A DNA stretch of 64,000 nucleotides from Jannaschia faecimaris (GCF_900107415.1 NZ_FNPX01000001.1:248001-312000), one strand, 5' to 3'; shown: positions 9,120 to 17,802, numbered from the stretch's first letter. Notes: generated by a model not told the origin, from the letters alone. Program-made: numbers and translations.

Positions 9120-9625
9120 GATTGCGTCTCCAGATTCTGGCTGTGTTCATTTTTAAATGCTTCTTGAGTGCCGATCCGGCGCGCCGGAACGCCTGCCATG
9201 ATCGCGCCGTCAGGCACGTCACGGGTCACGACCGCGCCGGCCCCGATCAGGGCTCCGGTCCCGATCCTCAGTCCACACAGGATTGTTGCGTTCGACCCGA
9301 TGGCAGCCCCACGCCCCACGTGCGTCGGCTCGCAGGTCCAGTCGTCACTGCCCTTGAGGGTGCCGTCGGCGTTGGTTGCGGCAGGATAGACGTCGTTGGT
9401 GAACATCACGCCGTGCCCGACGAAGACGCCGTCCTCAAGCGTGACGCCCTCGCAAATGAAGCTGTGGGAGGAAACCTTGCAGTCCGCACCGACGACGCTT
9501 CCGGCCTGGATCTCCACGAACGGGCCGATGCGGCTACCCGCCCCGACCTCGCAGCCATAAAGGTTAACCAGATCGGGATGCGTGACCGTGACATTCGGAC
9601 CGAGAGTGCAATTGGTAATGGGCAA
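9116..9625 (-). CDS. Hexapeptide-repeat N-acetyltransferase, WbpD/WlbB-like
   Basis: Left-handed beta-helix acyltransferase with the WbpD/WlbB signature VNLYGCEVGAGSRIGPFVEIQ, SSHSFICEGV and GHGVMFTNDVYP, ending IMAGVPARRIG. It is predicted to acetylate the 3-amino group of a UDP-sugar made by the two downstream genes. I chose the TTG at 9625 because homology starts there and AGGA lies about 8 nt upstream; the product is then 169 residues. An ATG at 9784 would add 53 low-complexity residues without resemblance to the family. It is the first gene of the minus-strand operon and overlaps the Gfo/Idh gene by 4 nt. Confidence 0.85.
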   Translation of the reverse strand: MPITNCTLGPNVTVTHPDLVNLYGCEVGAGSRIGPFVEIQAGSVVGADCKVSSHSFICEGVTLEDGVFVGHGVMFTNDVYPAATNADGTLKGSDDWTCEPTHVGRGAAIGSNATILCGLRIGTGALIGAGAVVTRDVPDGAIMAGVPARRIGTQEAFKNEHSQNLETQS

Positions 9626-10311
9626 GTCGGTTGTCCTGTCTTCGGTTGGCCAAAATGGTTCGGCACTACGGATCAAGCCCTGAGGCTCGCAAACAGGCGG
9701 TGTTTGTTGAACTAGGCATTTGGGCGGATCGGCGCATGAATTGAGCGGCTCTACTCCGGCATCAAGACCGCCCGGAGGAGCCATTCAGCGGAAGGCGGTG
9801 CACAGGTTGTCAGACCCCGCCGACCCAAAGACCACCAAAGAGCCCTCTAGGATGTCCGATAGGATGAGACCTTGCGCCCTTTGGAGGAGTGCGAGTCGGC
9901 TGGCGATTGGGTCCGGACCCAACTCCGAAGCCAGATTTAGCGGTGGTTACTTGCCGACAGGCGGCAAACCCCCGCCGAAGCGTGCCCCCCCGGGCGAGCC
10001 GGTGCGCAACTTCAAATAATGGAAGCGGCTTTTCGCCGAAAAGGACGGTCGCCGGAAAATCCGTGACAACTCTTTGTAGAAACACGGCAATCATCCGCCT
10101 TAGGCATTAAATGTCCCCCATGCCGGAGCCGTAGTCGGGTTCGGGCAAACGGGAACTCGCTCACCCAAAGGGCGAGGTCTGGCGAACGAAAAGGAGGCTG
10201 ATACTTAATCCAGACGATACGAAACGCTGCTTCACCACCTGCTCGACCGCGGGATCAGCACAATCGCTCTTCTCGGGCCGAACGCCCAAAATAAAAAAAA
10301 GGACTCATTGA
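9626..10311. other. Long divergent intergenic region between the sugar operon and the beta-helix gene
   Basis: About 690 nt with no convincing coding frame. It separates two divergent transcription units and holds a perfect 16-bp palindrome (9907-9922). An A-rich stretch plus AGGA precedes the ATG at 10312. No tRNA or clear sigma-70 promoter pair was recognised, and no repeats of neighbouring DNA were seen. Confidence 0.5.
9907..9922. promoter_or_regulatory. Perfect 16-bp palindrome, putative operator
   Basis: TTGGGTCCGGACCCAA is fully self-complementary with no spacer. It lies about 280 nt upstream of the acyltransferase start and 390 nt upstream of the beta-helix gene start. No binding protein can be assigned; the local Crp-like and LuxR-like regulators are candidates only by proximity. 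Confidence 0.4.
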
Positions 10312-12588
10312 ATGGCAGTCTACTATGTCGACGTAAATGGAAACGATGGGGCGGACGGAAGTGCCGGCTCACCTTTCCGCAGTATTTCCCGTGCGCTTGA
10401 TTCAAATCTGGCCCCCGGGGACGAAATCGTGGTCCGCGCGGGAACTTATGACGAGTCGCTCAACATCAATCGCGGTGGATCCGCGGCGGGCGACGTCACC
10501 CTGCGGGCCGAAGTGCCCGGAACCGTCCTGATCGAGCCGAGCTCCGGCTGGAACGCGATCAGCGTCAACGCGAACTACGTCACGATCGAGGGTTTCGAGA
10601 TCGCGAACGCCGCAGGCGACGGGATCGAGGCCGATAACGTTCACCACATCACCGTGCGCGATAACGTCCTGCACGGGAATGGCGAGTCGGGGATTCAATT
10701 CAACTACTCCGACTTCATCACCGTCGAAGGCAACGAGACCTACGGGAACGCGGCCTCGGGGTGGTATTCCGGCATCTCGATCTACCAGAACCGGAACATC
10801 ACGGGCGACACCAGCACGGACGGCTTCCGAACGATCGTCCGCAACAACGTCAGCTATGACAACGTGACCTATGGCGGTGCCCATACCGACGGGAACGGCA
10901 TCATCATCGATGACTTCCAGAGCACGCAGGCATCAGGCTTTCCAAACTACACCTTCGCCACCCTGGTCGAGGGGAACGTCGCCTACGGCAACGGCGGTAA
11001 GGGCATCCAGGTCGTCTGGAGCGATAACGTCACCGTGCGTGGCAACACCGCCTATCACAACAACGTCGACCAAGCGAACGACGGCACGTGGCGGGGCGAG
11101 ATCTCGAACTCGCAGTCCAGCGACAACACCTTCGTCAACAACATCATGGTCGCCGATCCGGGCATCAACAGTGACAACCGAGCCGTCGACAACACCTCCT
11201 ACGGTGGTTACTCTAACGACAACGTCGTCTGGCAGAACAACTTGATGTTCAACGGCTCGATCGGCCAGGTTTCGGCACGTACCGACGGCGGAAACCCTGC
11301 CCCCAGCACTGCGGACGGCAACCTGTATGGCGTCGACCCCGAGTTCGTCGATCCGGCAAACGGGAACTTCAACCTTGCCGCAGGATCCCCGGCGATCGAC
11401 TCGGGTACCGGGGCCTTTGGCCTGTTCAGTACGGATGTGGACGGCGACGGACGCACCAACGGTACGGTCGATATCGGTGCGCAGGAAGCTGGAAGCACTG
11501 CCGCGGCAGCACCAGCGCCATCGCAACCCGCGCCAGCTCCGACGCCCGAGCCTGCACCTGCGCCTGAACCGGTATTCGAGCCGGCTCCGGCTCCGGCTCC
11601 GGCGGACAATACCGCTCCGGAAGCGAAAACCGACATCGGATTCGAGACATCCCCCGATTCGCCGCTGATCCTGCGGCAGGCGGATCTCGTCGCCAATGAC
11701 ACAGATGCCGACGGAGACACGATCACGATCTCATCGATCGTCAGTACGAAGAACGGTGAAGCAAGCATAACGGAGGACGGTGACATCCTGTTCACTTCCG
11801 ACGGCGGAGCGCGCGCAACCGTTGTCTACCGTGTCACCGACGGAAACGGCGGATTCGATACCGCACGGGCAAGGATCAAGGTCGACGAAGATGCGACTCC
11901 CGCCCCCGTGACCGAAAGCGCCGCGATCGAGGCCCCGGCACCAGTTTTGCTTGGTTTGCCAGCAAGTACGACAGAGTCCGGGGAGGTCACAGCACCGCTG
12001 ATACCAACGACCTATCAGAGCATTCTGACCGACATGGGTCAGCCGTTCGATGTTGCACTTAACGACACATCGGCGGTTGAGCTCGGCATGCGCTTCTGCG
12101 TTGAAACCGCGGGCGAAATCGACGGCTTCCGCGTCTGGCGCGGCGAGGCGAACGACGCTGAAATGCCGGCGACGCTCTGGGATGGGAATGGTAACGCCAT
12201 CGCAACGGCCACCTTCGTCGATACGGTCGATGGCGGCTGGCAGGAGGTCATGCTCGACACTCCCATCGCCGTGGAGGCAGGACAGAGTTACACCGTGTCC
12301 TACCAGGCCCCCCAGGGGACCTACGCCTACAGCCAGGGGTTCTTCGACCAGACGATCTCGTCGGGTGCGCTCCACGTGGAAGCCGACGCCGGGGTCTTCG
12401 ACTATGGCCTGACCAACGCCGCGCCGACGGAGAGCTACAACCAGAGCAACTACTGGATCGATGTTCTGTTCGATGCAGCTCCGGACGTGGACAGCTTCAC
12501 CTTCCAGACCGAAGTGGCGTTGGATACCTTTTCCAGCGGTGCGCTCCTGATCCCCGAACCTGGGGTGCCGATGGACTGGTTTGCCTGA
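10312..12588 (+). CDS. Right-handed beta-helix / cadherin-like / DUF4082 extracellular protein
   Basis: 758 residues. Residues 1-395 are Asn/Gly-rich right-handed beta-helix coils (GNDGADGSAGSPFRSISRAL, then repeated VRGN/VEGN steps), a fold used by polysaccharide lyases and epimerases. A Pro/Ala/Glu linker (394-433) follows, then a tandem cadherin-like module with ANDTDADGDT (434-530), then one DUF4082 module (about 567-722) ending NQSNYWIDVLFD. There is no N-terminal signal peptide. The chain ends in MDWFA, an acidic residue plus hydrophobic residues, which fits a type I secretion signal. Its place beside the exopolysaccharide locus suggests a role in trimming, epimerising or binding that polymer; the activity is not established. 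Confidence 0.85.
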   Translation: MAVYYVDVNGNDGADGSAGSPFRSISRALDSNLAPGDEIVVRAGTYDESLNINRGGSAAGDVTLRAEVPGTVLIEPSSGWNAISVNANYVTIEGFEIANAAGDGIEADNVHHITVRDNVLHGNGESGIQFNYSDFITVEGNETYGNAASGWYSGISIYQNRNITGDTSTDGFRTIVRNNVSYDNVTYGGAHTDGNGIIIDDFQSTQASGFPNYTFATLVEGNVAYGNGGKGIQVVWSDNVTVRGNTAYHNNVDQANDGTWRGEISNSQSSDNTFVNNIMVADPGINSDNRAVDNTSYGGYSNDNVVWQNNLMFNGSIGQVSARTDGGNPAPSTADGNLYGVDPEFVDPANGNFNLAAGSPAIDSGTGAFGLFSTDVDGDGRTNGTVDIGAQEAGSTAAAAPAPSQPAPAPTPEPAPAPEPVFEPAPAPAPADNTAPEAKTDIGFETSPDSPLILRQADLVANDTDADGDTITISSIVSTKNGEASITEDGDILFTSDGGARATVVYRVTDGNGGFDTARARIKVDEDATPAPVTESAAIEAPAPVLLGLPASTTESGEVTAPLIPTTYQSILTDMGQPFDVALNDTSAVELGMRFCVETAGEIDGFRVWRGEANDAEMPATLWDGNGNAIATATFVDTVDGGWQEVMLDTPIAVEAGQSYTVSYQAPQGTYAYSQGFFDQTISSGALHVEADAGVFDYGLTNAAPTESYNQSNYWIDVLFDAAPDVDSFTFQTEVALDTFSSGALLIPEPGVPMDWFA

Positions 12589-12652
12589 GGCACGCAAGGC
12601 TTTTAGGAAAGATTACTAGAAGCGATTGCGACCTACCTCCTCTGATAACAGC

Positions 12653-12689
12653 CCTCCGCCCGATGACTCCATAGCTCATCGGGCGGAGG
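12653..12689 (+). terminator. Strong hairpin, likely transcription end or processing point
   Basis: A perfect 14-bp stem (CCTCCGCCCGATGA and its complement) with a 9-nt loop lies 65 nt after the beta-helix gene. It has no clear U-tract, so it may be a Rho-assisted or attenuating structure between two genes in the same direction. Confidence 0.5.
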
Positions 12690-12712
12690 ACACTTTGCAC
12701 CGCAAGAAGCCC

Positions 12713-12746
12713 CGAATTTGACCGTCAGGTGAATTTCCCAAATTCG
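12713..12746. promoter_or_regulatory. Nested inverted repeats upstream of the DUF4082 giant gene
   Basis: Outer arms CGAATTTG/CAAATTCG (8 bp, 18-nt spacer) contain an inner dyad GAATTT-CCC-AAATTC (12731-12745) that shares the right arm. Three copies of the same half-site lie 59-92 nt before the ATG at 12805, a position suited to a promoter-proximal operator. The regulator is unknown. Confidence 0.45.
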
Positions 12747-12804
12747 CGCCACGGTGCACACTCGCCCTTTGTCCGGCAATCCGGCCGACACGGAGGGATA
12801 TCGA

Positions 12805-15800
12805 ATGGCGCTGAACCCCATCATCGCGGAAAACCTGAAACCCGGCACGGCTCGCGAAATCTGGGATGCTCCGGCGAGCAATCAGATCGAAGGCTTCGCC
12901 ACAGACTTCAGCGTCGATCAGGGCGAGGGGGTCACCTTCAAGATCAACGTCAATGCCGCCGAGGGGGTCGAGGTCCCCTACACCATCGAGATCTACCGGC
13001 TGGGATACTACGGCGGCGACGGTGCGACGCTGGTGACGACGCTGGACGGGCTGACCGGAACGGCGCAACCCGATCCGATCACCGATGAGCGCGGGCTGGT
13101 GGACGCTGGCAACTGGGCGGCTTCTGCCCAATGGTTGACGCCCGAAGACGCAGTCTCCGGCGTCTATCTGGCCAAGCTTGTGCGCGCCGACAATGGCGAG
13201 ACGAACCAGATACCCTTCATTGTGCGCGAAGACGCCCTCCGCTCCGACGGAACGCGCAGCGATATCGTCCTTCAGACGTCGGACACGACGTGGCAGGCCT
13301 ACAACGGCTGGGCCGGCAACAATTCGCAGGTCGGCGGGAACTTCTACGGCGGTTTCCCCTCCGAAGATCCCGGACTCCCGGATCCGAGCCCGCTGGGCGT
13401 GGATCGCGCCTATGCCGTATCCTACAACCGGCCCATGATCACGCGCGACGGCGGCGGCTTTGCCGCGGGGGCGCAGGATTACCTGTTCGGTGCCGATTAC
13501 GCCGCGATCTACTGGCTGGAAAAGCAGGGCTATGACGTCAGCTACATCTCGGGCGTGGATACGGATCGGCTGGGGGTCGACGCGCTTTTGGGGCACAAAT
13601 CGTTCCTGTCGGTCGGGCACGACGAATACTGGTCCGGAGATCAGCGAGACAATGTCGAGGCCGCGCGCGACGCTGGGGTAAACCTCCAGTTCTGGGGCGG
13701 CAACGACATGTACTGGAAGACTCGCTGGGAGACGAGCATCGATGGCAACGGTACCGAGTACCGCACCCTCGTGAGCTACAAGGAAACATGGGCGAATTAC
13801 TCGTTGGGCGCGCAGCCCGAGGATTACGCCAACCTGGATCCCGCGAACGAATGGACGGGCACCTGGCGCGATCTGCGGTTCGTTGAGTCGGTCGATGCAC
13901 AAGGCAACCTGATCGCCAGCGGGGCCGAGCCGGAACACGCCCTGATCGGTACAGCGTTCAAGGGCGATGGTGCCACTGTTGATGACGTCGGAGTGGACGT
14001 TCCAGCCGAACTTGCGGGCCTGCGCTTCTGGCGCGACACGACCGTCGCGGATGGTGGCGTGACGAACCTCGCCCCCGGAATCATCGGCTACGAATGGAAC
14101 AACGTGCCGGATGACGAATTCCGTCCGGCGGGCCTGATCGAATTGTCGAACACATTGGTGGATTGGCCAGAGCTTCTGATAGACCAGGGCAGCCGCACCG
14201 TCCCCGGTACGGACACGCATGCGCTGACGCTCTACCGGGCCCCGTCCGGCGCGCTGGTGTTCTCCGCAGGTACCGTATTCTGGACCTGGGGCCTGAGCGA
14301 TGAGCACGACTCCTCGCCCTATGGCGTATTGGTCGAGAACCTCGCACTCAAACAGTTTACCATCAATATGTTTGCAGACATGGGCATTCAGCCCGGCGTT
14401 TCCGACGCGATCCTGGCGTCTCGCGGCCTGGTCCGGGCCGAAGCGTCGACCGACACGGTCGCAGCTAGCATCACACTCGACAACATCCCCGACGAGGTTC
14501 TCGCGTTTCAAACCTACGTCATCAGCGGGACGGCGACCGATGACGACGGCGATCCGTTGACCGACGATGGACAAGTCGCGATGGTCGAGGTGTCATTTGA
14601 CGACGGCGCGACGTGGCGGCCCGCCGAAGGGCGTGCCAACTGGACCTATTCCTGGACTCCGGTCGTTGCAGACACCTACACGATCCGCGCGCGCGCCATC
14701 GACGACAGCCTCAATCTGCCGGTCAACACCGGCCTTCCTTCGGACATCGTGACGGTCACGACTCCGCCGCTGCCCGACAGTTTCTCGCTGTTCGACGGTA
14801 CTCCGGTAGCCGAAGCACCGATCAGTGACGCGGCTGCCCTCGAACTGGGGGTCAGGTTTGAAGTGGCACAGACCGGTGTCGTGACCGAGTTGAGCTACTG
14901 GCGTGCGGCAGGGGATGCTGACGATACGGATGTTCGTAGCGGGCACCTTTGGGGCCCGGCGGGCAACCTTTTGGCGACAGTCACCTTCAACTCTGCACCC
15001 GGCGCAGTCGGATGGCAGACCGTCGCCCTCAGCACGCCCGTGACGGTTACGGCCGGCCAGACCTACACCGCCTCCTACAAAACCCTGGACAACTACGTCG
15101 CAAGCGCCGGATTCTTCGCGTTCGACTACTCCGAACCCTTTAACCAGTTGTCCGTTCCAGCCACCATCGGCGGAGTGTACCGCTACGGAGCCGACCTGGC
15201 CGTGCCGACGCAAAGCTTCCAGGAAAGCAACTACTGGGTCGACCTGACCTATGAGATTGGTGCGCCCGGCAACACGGCCCCTGTCATCACCAGCGGGACC
15301 GCGTTTTCCACGGTCGAGAACGGCTTCACCGCCGCCACGATTGTGGCGCAGGACGGTCAGAATGACGTGCTGACCTACTCGATCGCCGGCGGGGTCGACG
15401 CGGCACGGTTCAACATCGACGCAACCAGCGGCGTCCTCAGCTTCGTCGACCGTCCCGATTTCGAGCTGCCCGCCGATACCGGGGGCGACAATATCTATGA
15501 CGTCACGGTCGCAGTGTCCGACGGGATCGCCCCTGCGGTGACGCAGGATATCCAGATCACCGTGACGGATCAGGATCCTGAGAGCCCGCCCAACCCACTC
15601 GACTCGCTGTTCAATGAAACGCCGGTGAGTGCGCCTCTCCTGAACGACGGACAGGCTCTGGAACTGGGCGTGGAGTTCGAGGCGACCCAGGCTGGCGTCA
15701 TCACCGAGGTACGCTACTACCGCGCGGCCGGGGATGCGGGTGATACCGACGTGCGCGCCGCACACCTGTGGAACGCCGCCGGAACCCTTCTGGCGACCGG

Positions 15801-16968
15801 GCAATTCATCTCCGCACCGGGCGAGACAGGCTGGCAGACGGCAACGTTTGCATCGCCGGTCCTGATCCAGGCAGGCCAGACCTATACCGCCTCCTACCGT
15901 ACCGACGACAATTACCTTGGCTCGAGCGGGTTCTTCGGGACCAACTATACCAACGCCTCCGGCGTGCTCAGCGCGGATGCCATTACAAACGGCGTCTATC
16001 GCTACGGTGCCGACCTCGCCGCCCCGACCTCGAGCTTCAATGCGACGAACTACTGGGTCGACCTGGGCTTCGAGCCCGGCGTGGTACCCAGCAACGAGGC
16101 CCCCGTCCTGACGTCGGCCAACGCGTTCTCGGCCCTTGAGAACCAGACCCTCGCGGGCACGATCACGGCGACCGATGCGGACAACAACCTGTTGACCTAC
16201 TCGATCGCCGGCGGGGTCGACGCGGCACGGTTCAACATCGACGCAACCAGCGGCGTCCTCAGCTTCGTCGACCGTCCCGATTTCGAGCTGCCCGCCGATA
16301 CCGGGGGCGACAATATCTATGACGTCACGGTCGCAGTGTCCGACGGGATCGCCCCTGCGGTGACGCAGGATATCCAGATCACCGTGACGGATGAAGACCC
16401 GGAGGCCCCGCCGCTTTCCTTCGCCACCTTGTTCGCGGAGACCGACACACCGGCAACCACGATCACCACCGACCCGACGGTTTACGAGCTCGGCGTGCAG
16501 TTCTCGGCGACAACCGAAGGGGAAGTTTCTGACCTGCGCTATTTCCGCAGCACTCCGGACGCGAGCGATACGGATGTGCGCGTTCTGAACCTGTGGGATT
16601 CGAATGGGAACCGGCTGGCCACGACAACGGTTCAGTCGGATCCGGGCGACACCGGCTGGCAGATCGGTGCACTGTCAGCACCCGTGACGCTGACGCCCGG
16701 CTCGGATTACGTTGTGTCTTATGGCACTACGGAGAACTACGTCGCCACGTCGTTCTTCTTCCAATCCGATTACACGGGCCCCGACGGTTTGTTGGAGGCC
16801 GGTGGCGGGAACAACGGGCTCTTTGCGGCCGGCCTCACAGATGTCTTCCCGACCCAGAGTTACCAATCAACGAATTACTGGGTTGATGTGGGCTTCGACG
16901 TCACGCCGCTCGCCGCCTTGTCGGCGCTGCTGCAAAACGCACCGCTTGTCGATGAACTGGTATTCTGA
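12805..16968 (+). CDS. Dimethylformamidase-like domain with three DUF4082 and two cadherin repeats, large extracellular protein
   Basis: 1387 residues; ATG 12805 follows GGAGG. Residues 1-545 resemble the large-subunit domain of N,N-dimethylformamidase (IEIYRLGYYGG, SVGHDEYWSGDQRD, FWGGNDMYWK). H272 and E274 in GHDEYW sit where Paracoccus dimethylformamidase has active-site residues of its mononuclear iron centre. An Ig-like module (550-655) follows, then DUF4082 (657-816), cadherin (820-922), DUF4082 (932-1090), cadherin (1099-1196) and DUF4082 (1205-1367). Each DUF4082 ends with NYWVD. No signal peptide is present; the C-terminus VDELVF fits type I secretion. Substrate unknown; the domain is also found in non-amidase contexts, so I do not claim DMF hydrolysis. 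A 200-bp segment is perfectly duplicated within the two cadherin modules. Confidence 0.85.
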   Translation: MALNPIIAENLKPGTAREIWDAPASNQIEGFATDFSVDQGEGVTFKINVNAAEGVEVPYTIEIYRLGYYGGDGATLVTTLDGLTGTAQPDPITDERGLVDAGNWAASAQWLTPEDAVSGVYLAKLVRADNGETNQIPFIVREDALRSDGTRSDIVLQTSDTTWQAYNGWAGNNSQVGGNFYGGFPSEDPGLPDPSPLGVDRAYAVSYNRPMITRDGGGFAAGAQDYLFGADYAAIYWLEKQGYDVSYISGVDTDRLGVDALLGHKSFLSVGHDEYWSGDQRDNVEAARDAGVNLQFWGGNDMYWKTRWETSIDGNGTEYRTLVSYKETWANYSLGAQPEDYANLDPANEWTGTWRDLRFVESVDAQGNLIASGAEPEHALIGTAFKGDGATVDDVGVDVPAELAGLRFWRDTTVADGGVTNLAPGIIGYEWNNVPDDEFRPAGLIELSNTLVDWPELLIDQGSRTVPGTDTHALTLYRAPSGALVFSAGTVFWTWGLSDEHDSSPYGVLVENLALKQFTINMFADMGIQPGVSDAILASRGLVRAEASTDTVAASITLDNIPDEVLAFQTYVISGTATDDDGDPLTDDGQVAMVEVSFDDGATWRPAEGRANWTYSWTPVVADTYTIRARAIDDSLNLPVNTGLPSDIVTVTTPPLPDSFSLFDGTPVAEAPISDAAALELGVRFEVAQTGVVTELSYWRAAGDADDTDVRSGHLWGPAGNLLATVTFNSAPGAVGWQTVALSTPVTVTAGQTYTASYKTLDNYVASAGFFAFDYSEPFNQLSVPATIGGVYRYGADLAVPTQSFQESNYWVDLTYEIGAPGNTAPVITSGTAFSTVENGFTAATIVAQDGQNDVLTYSIAGGVDAARFNIDATSGVLSFVDRPDFELPADTGGDNIYDVTVAVSDGIAPAVTQDIQITVTDQDPESPPNPLDSLFNETPVSAPLLNDGQALELGVEFEATQAGVITEVRYYRAAGDAGDTDVRAAHLWNAAGTLLATGQFISAPGETGWQTATFASPVLIQAGQTYTASYRTDDNYLGSSGFFGTNYTNASGVLSADAITNGVYRYGADLAAPTSSFNATNYWVDLGFEPGVVPSNEAPVLTSANAFSALENQTLAGTITATDADNNLLTYSIAGGVDAARFNIDATSGVLSFVDRPDFELPADTGGDNIYDVTVAVSDGIAPAVTQDIQITVTDEDPEAPPLSFATLFAETDTPATTITTDPTVYELGVQFSATTEGEVSDLRYFRSTPDASDTDVRVLNLWDSNGNRLATTTVQSDPGDTGWQIGALSAPVTLTPGSDYVVSYGTTENYVATSFFFQSDYTGPDGLLEAGGGNNGLFAAGLTDVFPTQSYQSTNYWVDVGFDVTPLAALSALLQNAPLVDELVF
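15371..15570 (+). repeat. 200-bp perfect direct repeat, copy 1
   Basis: By base-by-base reading this is identical to 16193-16392. It encodes most of the first cadherin-like module. The copies are 822 bp apart, exactly 274 codons, so reading frame is kept, and flanking DNA diverges at once on both sides. Confidence 0.95.
16193..16392 (+). repeat. 200-bp perfect direct repeat, copy 2
   Basis: Second copy of the repeat at 15371-15570, within the second cadherin-like module. Synonymous sites are also identical, unlike the adjacent DUF4082 modules, which have diverged. Confidence 0.95.
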
Positions 16969-16989
16969 GGGGCTACGTGCATTGCGGCT

Positions 16990-17034
16990 CCGGCCCGGCT
17001 CGCGCGTCTATCGCAAGATAGCGCGCGGGGCCGG
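16990..17034. terminator. Bidirectional hairpin between convergent genes
   Basis: Stem pieces are CCGGCCC/GGGCCGG, CGCGCG/CGCGCG and CTATC/GATAG closed by a GCAA tetraloop, with small bulges on the left arm. It contains the stop codon of the Crp-like gene on the minus strand and lies 22 nt after the DUF4082 giant gene. No U-tract follows on either strand, so termination is likely but not certain. Confidence 0.55.
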
Positions 17035-17802
17035 CATCAGGTAGCCGGGGTCGAAACCACAAAGCTCCGACAGGCGCGGCGCGTTCAGGATCACGACGCG
17101 GCCGTTGCGATGGATAAGAAGCTCCCGCTCCCGAAGGTCCCGCAGGGTTCGGTTGACGTGGATCGCGCTGAGCCCGAGCATATCCGCCAACAGGTATTGC
17201 GTCAGCGGCAGCGGGAAATCGTGGGGGTCGGACTGGCCCGCCTGTCCCATGCGGACGCCCAGTTCCAGAAAGAAATGAGATACCCGCTCCAACGCGCCGC
17301 GACGGCCGTTGTTGATCAGATGTTCGACTAAGATCGCGTGGTCGCGCGCCAGAAACCAAGACAGCGCATGGGAAAGGCCGTTGCCTTCGTTCATCGCCGA
17401 CATTAGGTCGACGATCGAAAATTCCGCGACCTCCACCTCGGTCAGCGGTTCGATGAACCTGTCTGAAATCTGAATCTGGGTGCAGTGAAAGCCGAGAATG
17501 TCCCCCGGAACGTGGCAATCCAGCAGCTGGCGCGAGCCATCGTGGAGAATCTTGTAGGTGATCGTCCACCCCTTAAGCAGGACAAAAGCCCGCCGATCCC
17601 GCGCCGGACGATCCACTAGGTTGTCGGTGGGGCGCAGTGTCAGCCTGCGCCGCTCCAAATCGGATATCGTAAGGCGGTTTTCTTCAGACAAGCTAAAATA
17701 CCGACTAAGGACGCGGTAAAAAGGGTCGGATGCGGGGGTTATCGGCTTGTCTGATTGATCGAATATCACGGTTGGCACCCACTCAAGTAAACAAGGGTGC
17801 AC
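17008..17802 (-). CDS. Crp/Fnr-family transcriptional regulator (first of two)
   Basis: 264 residues. Cyclic-nucleotide-binding-like beta-barrel with AFVLLKGWTITYKILHDGSRQLLD, a dimer helix, and a C-terminal helix-turn-helix (LADMLGLSAIHVNRTLRDLRE). There are no N-terminal cysteine clusters, so it is not an oxygen-sensing FNR, and the recognition helix reads HVNR in place of the FNR-type E-SR. It resembles the second Crp-like gene at 34176-34907, and the pair brackets the exopolysaccharide locus. The start is uncertain: GTG at 17802 is used, with in-frame GTG codons 8 and 11 residues later and no clear ribosome site. Control of the nearby polysaccharide genes is inferred from position only. 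Confidence 0.85.
   Translation of the reverse strand: MHPCLLEWVPTVIFDQSDKPITPASDPFYRVLSRYFSLSEENRLTISDLERRRLTLRPTDNLVDRPARDRRAFVLLKGWTITYKILHDGSRQLLDCHVPGDILGFHCTQIQISDRFIEPLTEVEVAEFSIVDLMSAMNEGNGLSHALSWFLARDHAILVEHLINNGRRGALERVSHFFLELGVRMGQAGQSDPHDFPLPLTQYLLADMLGLSAIHVNRTLRDLRERELLIHRNGRVVILNAPRLSELCGFDPGYLMPAPRAILR

Noticed and set aside
12676-14574. 632-codon open frame on the minus strand opposite the dimethylformamidase-like gene
   Set aside because: It overlaps the coding strand of the large protein throughout, and its translation has no domain pattern.
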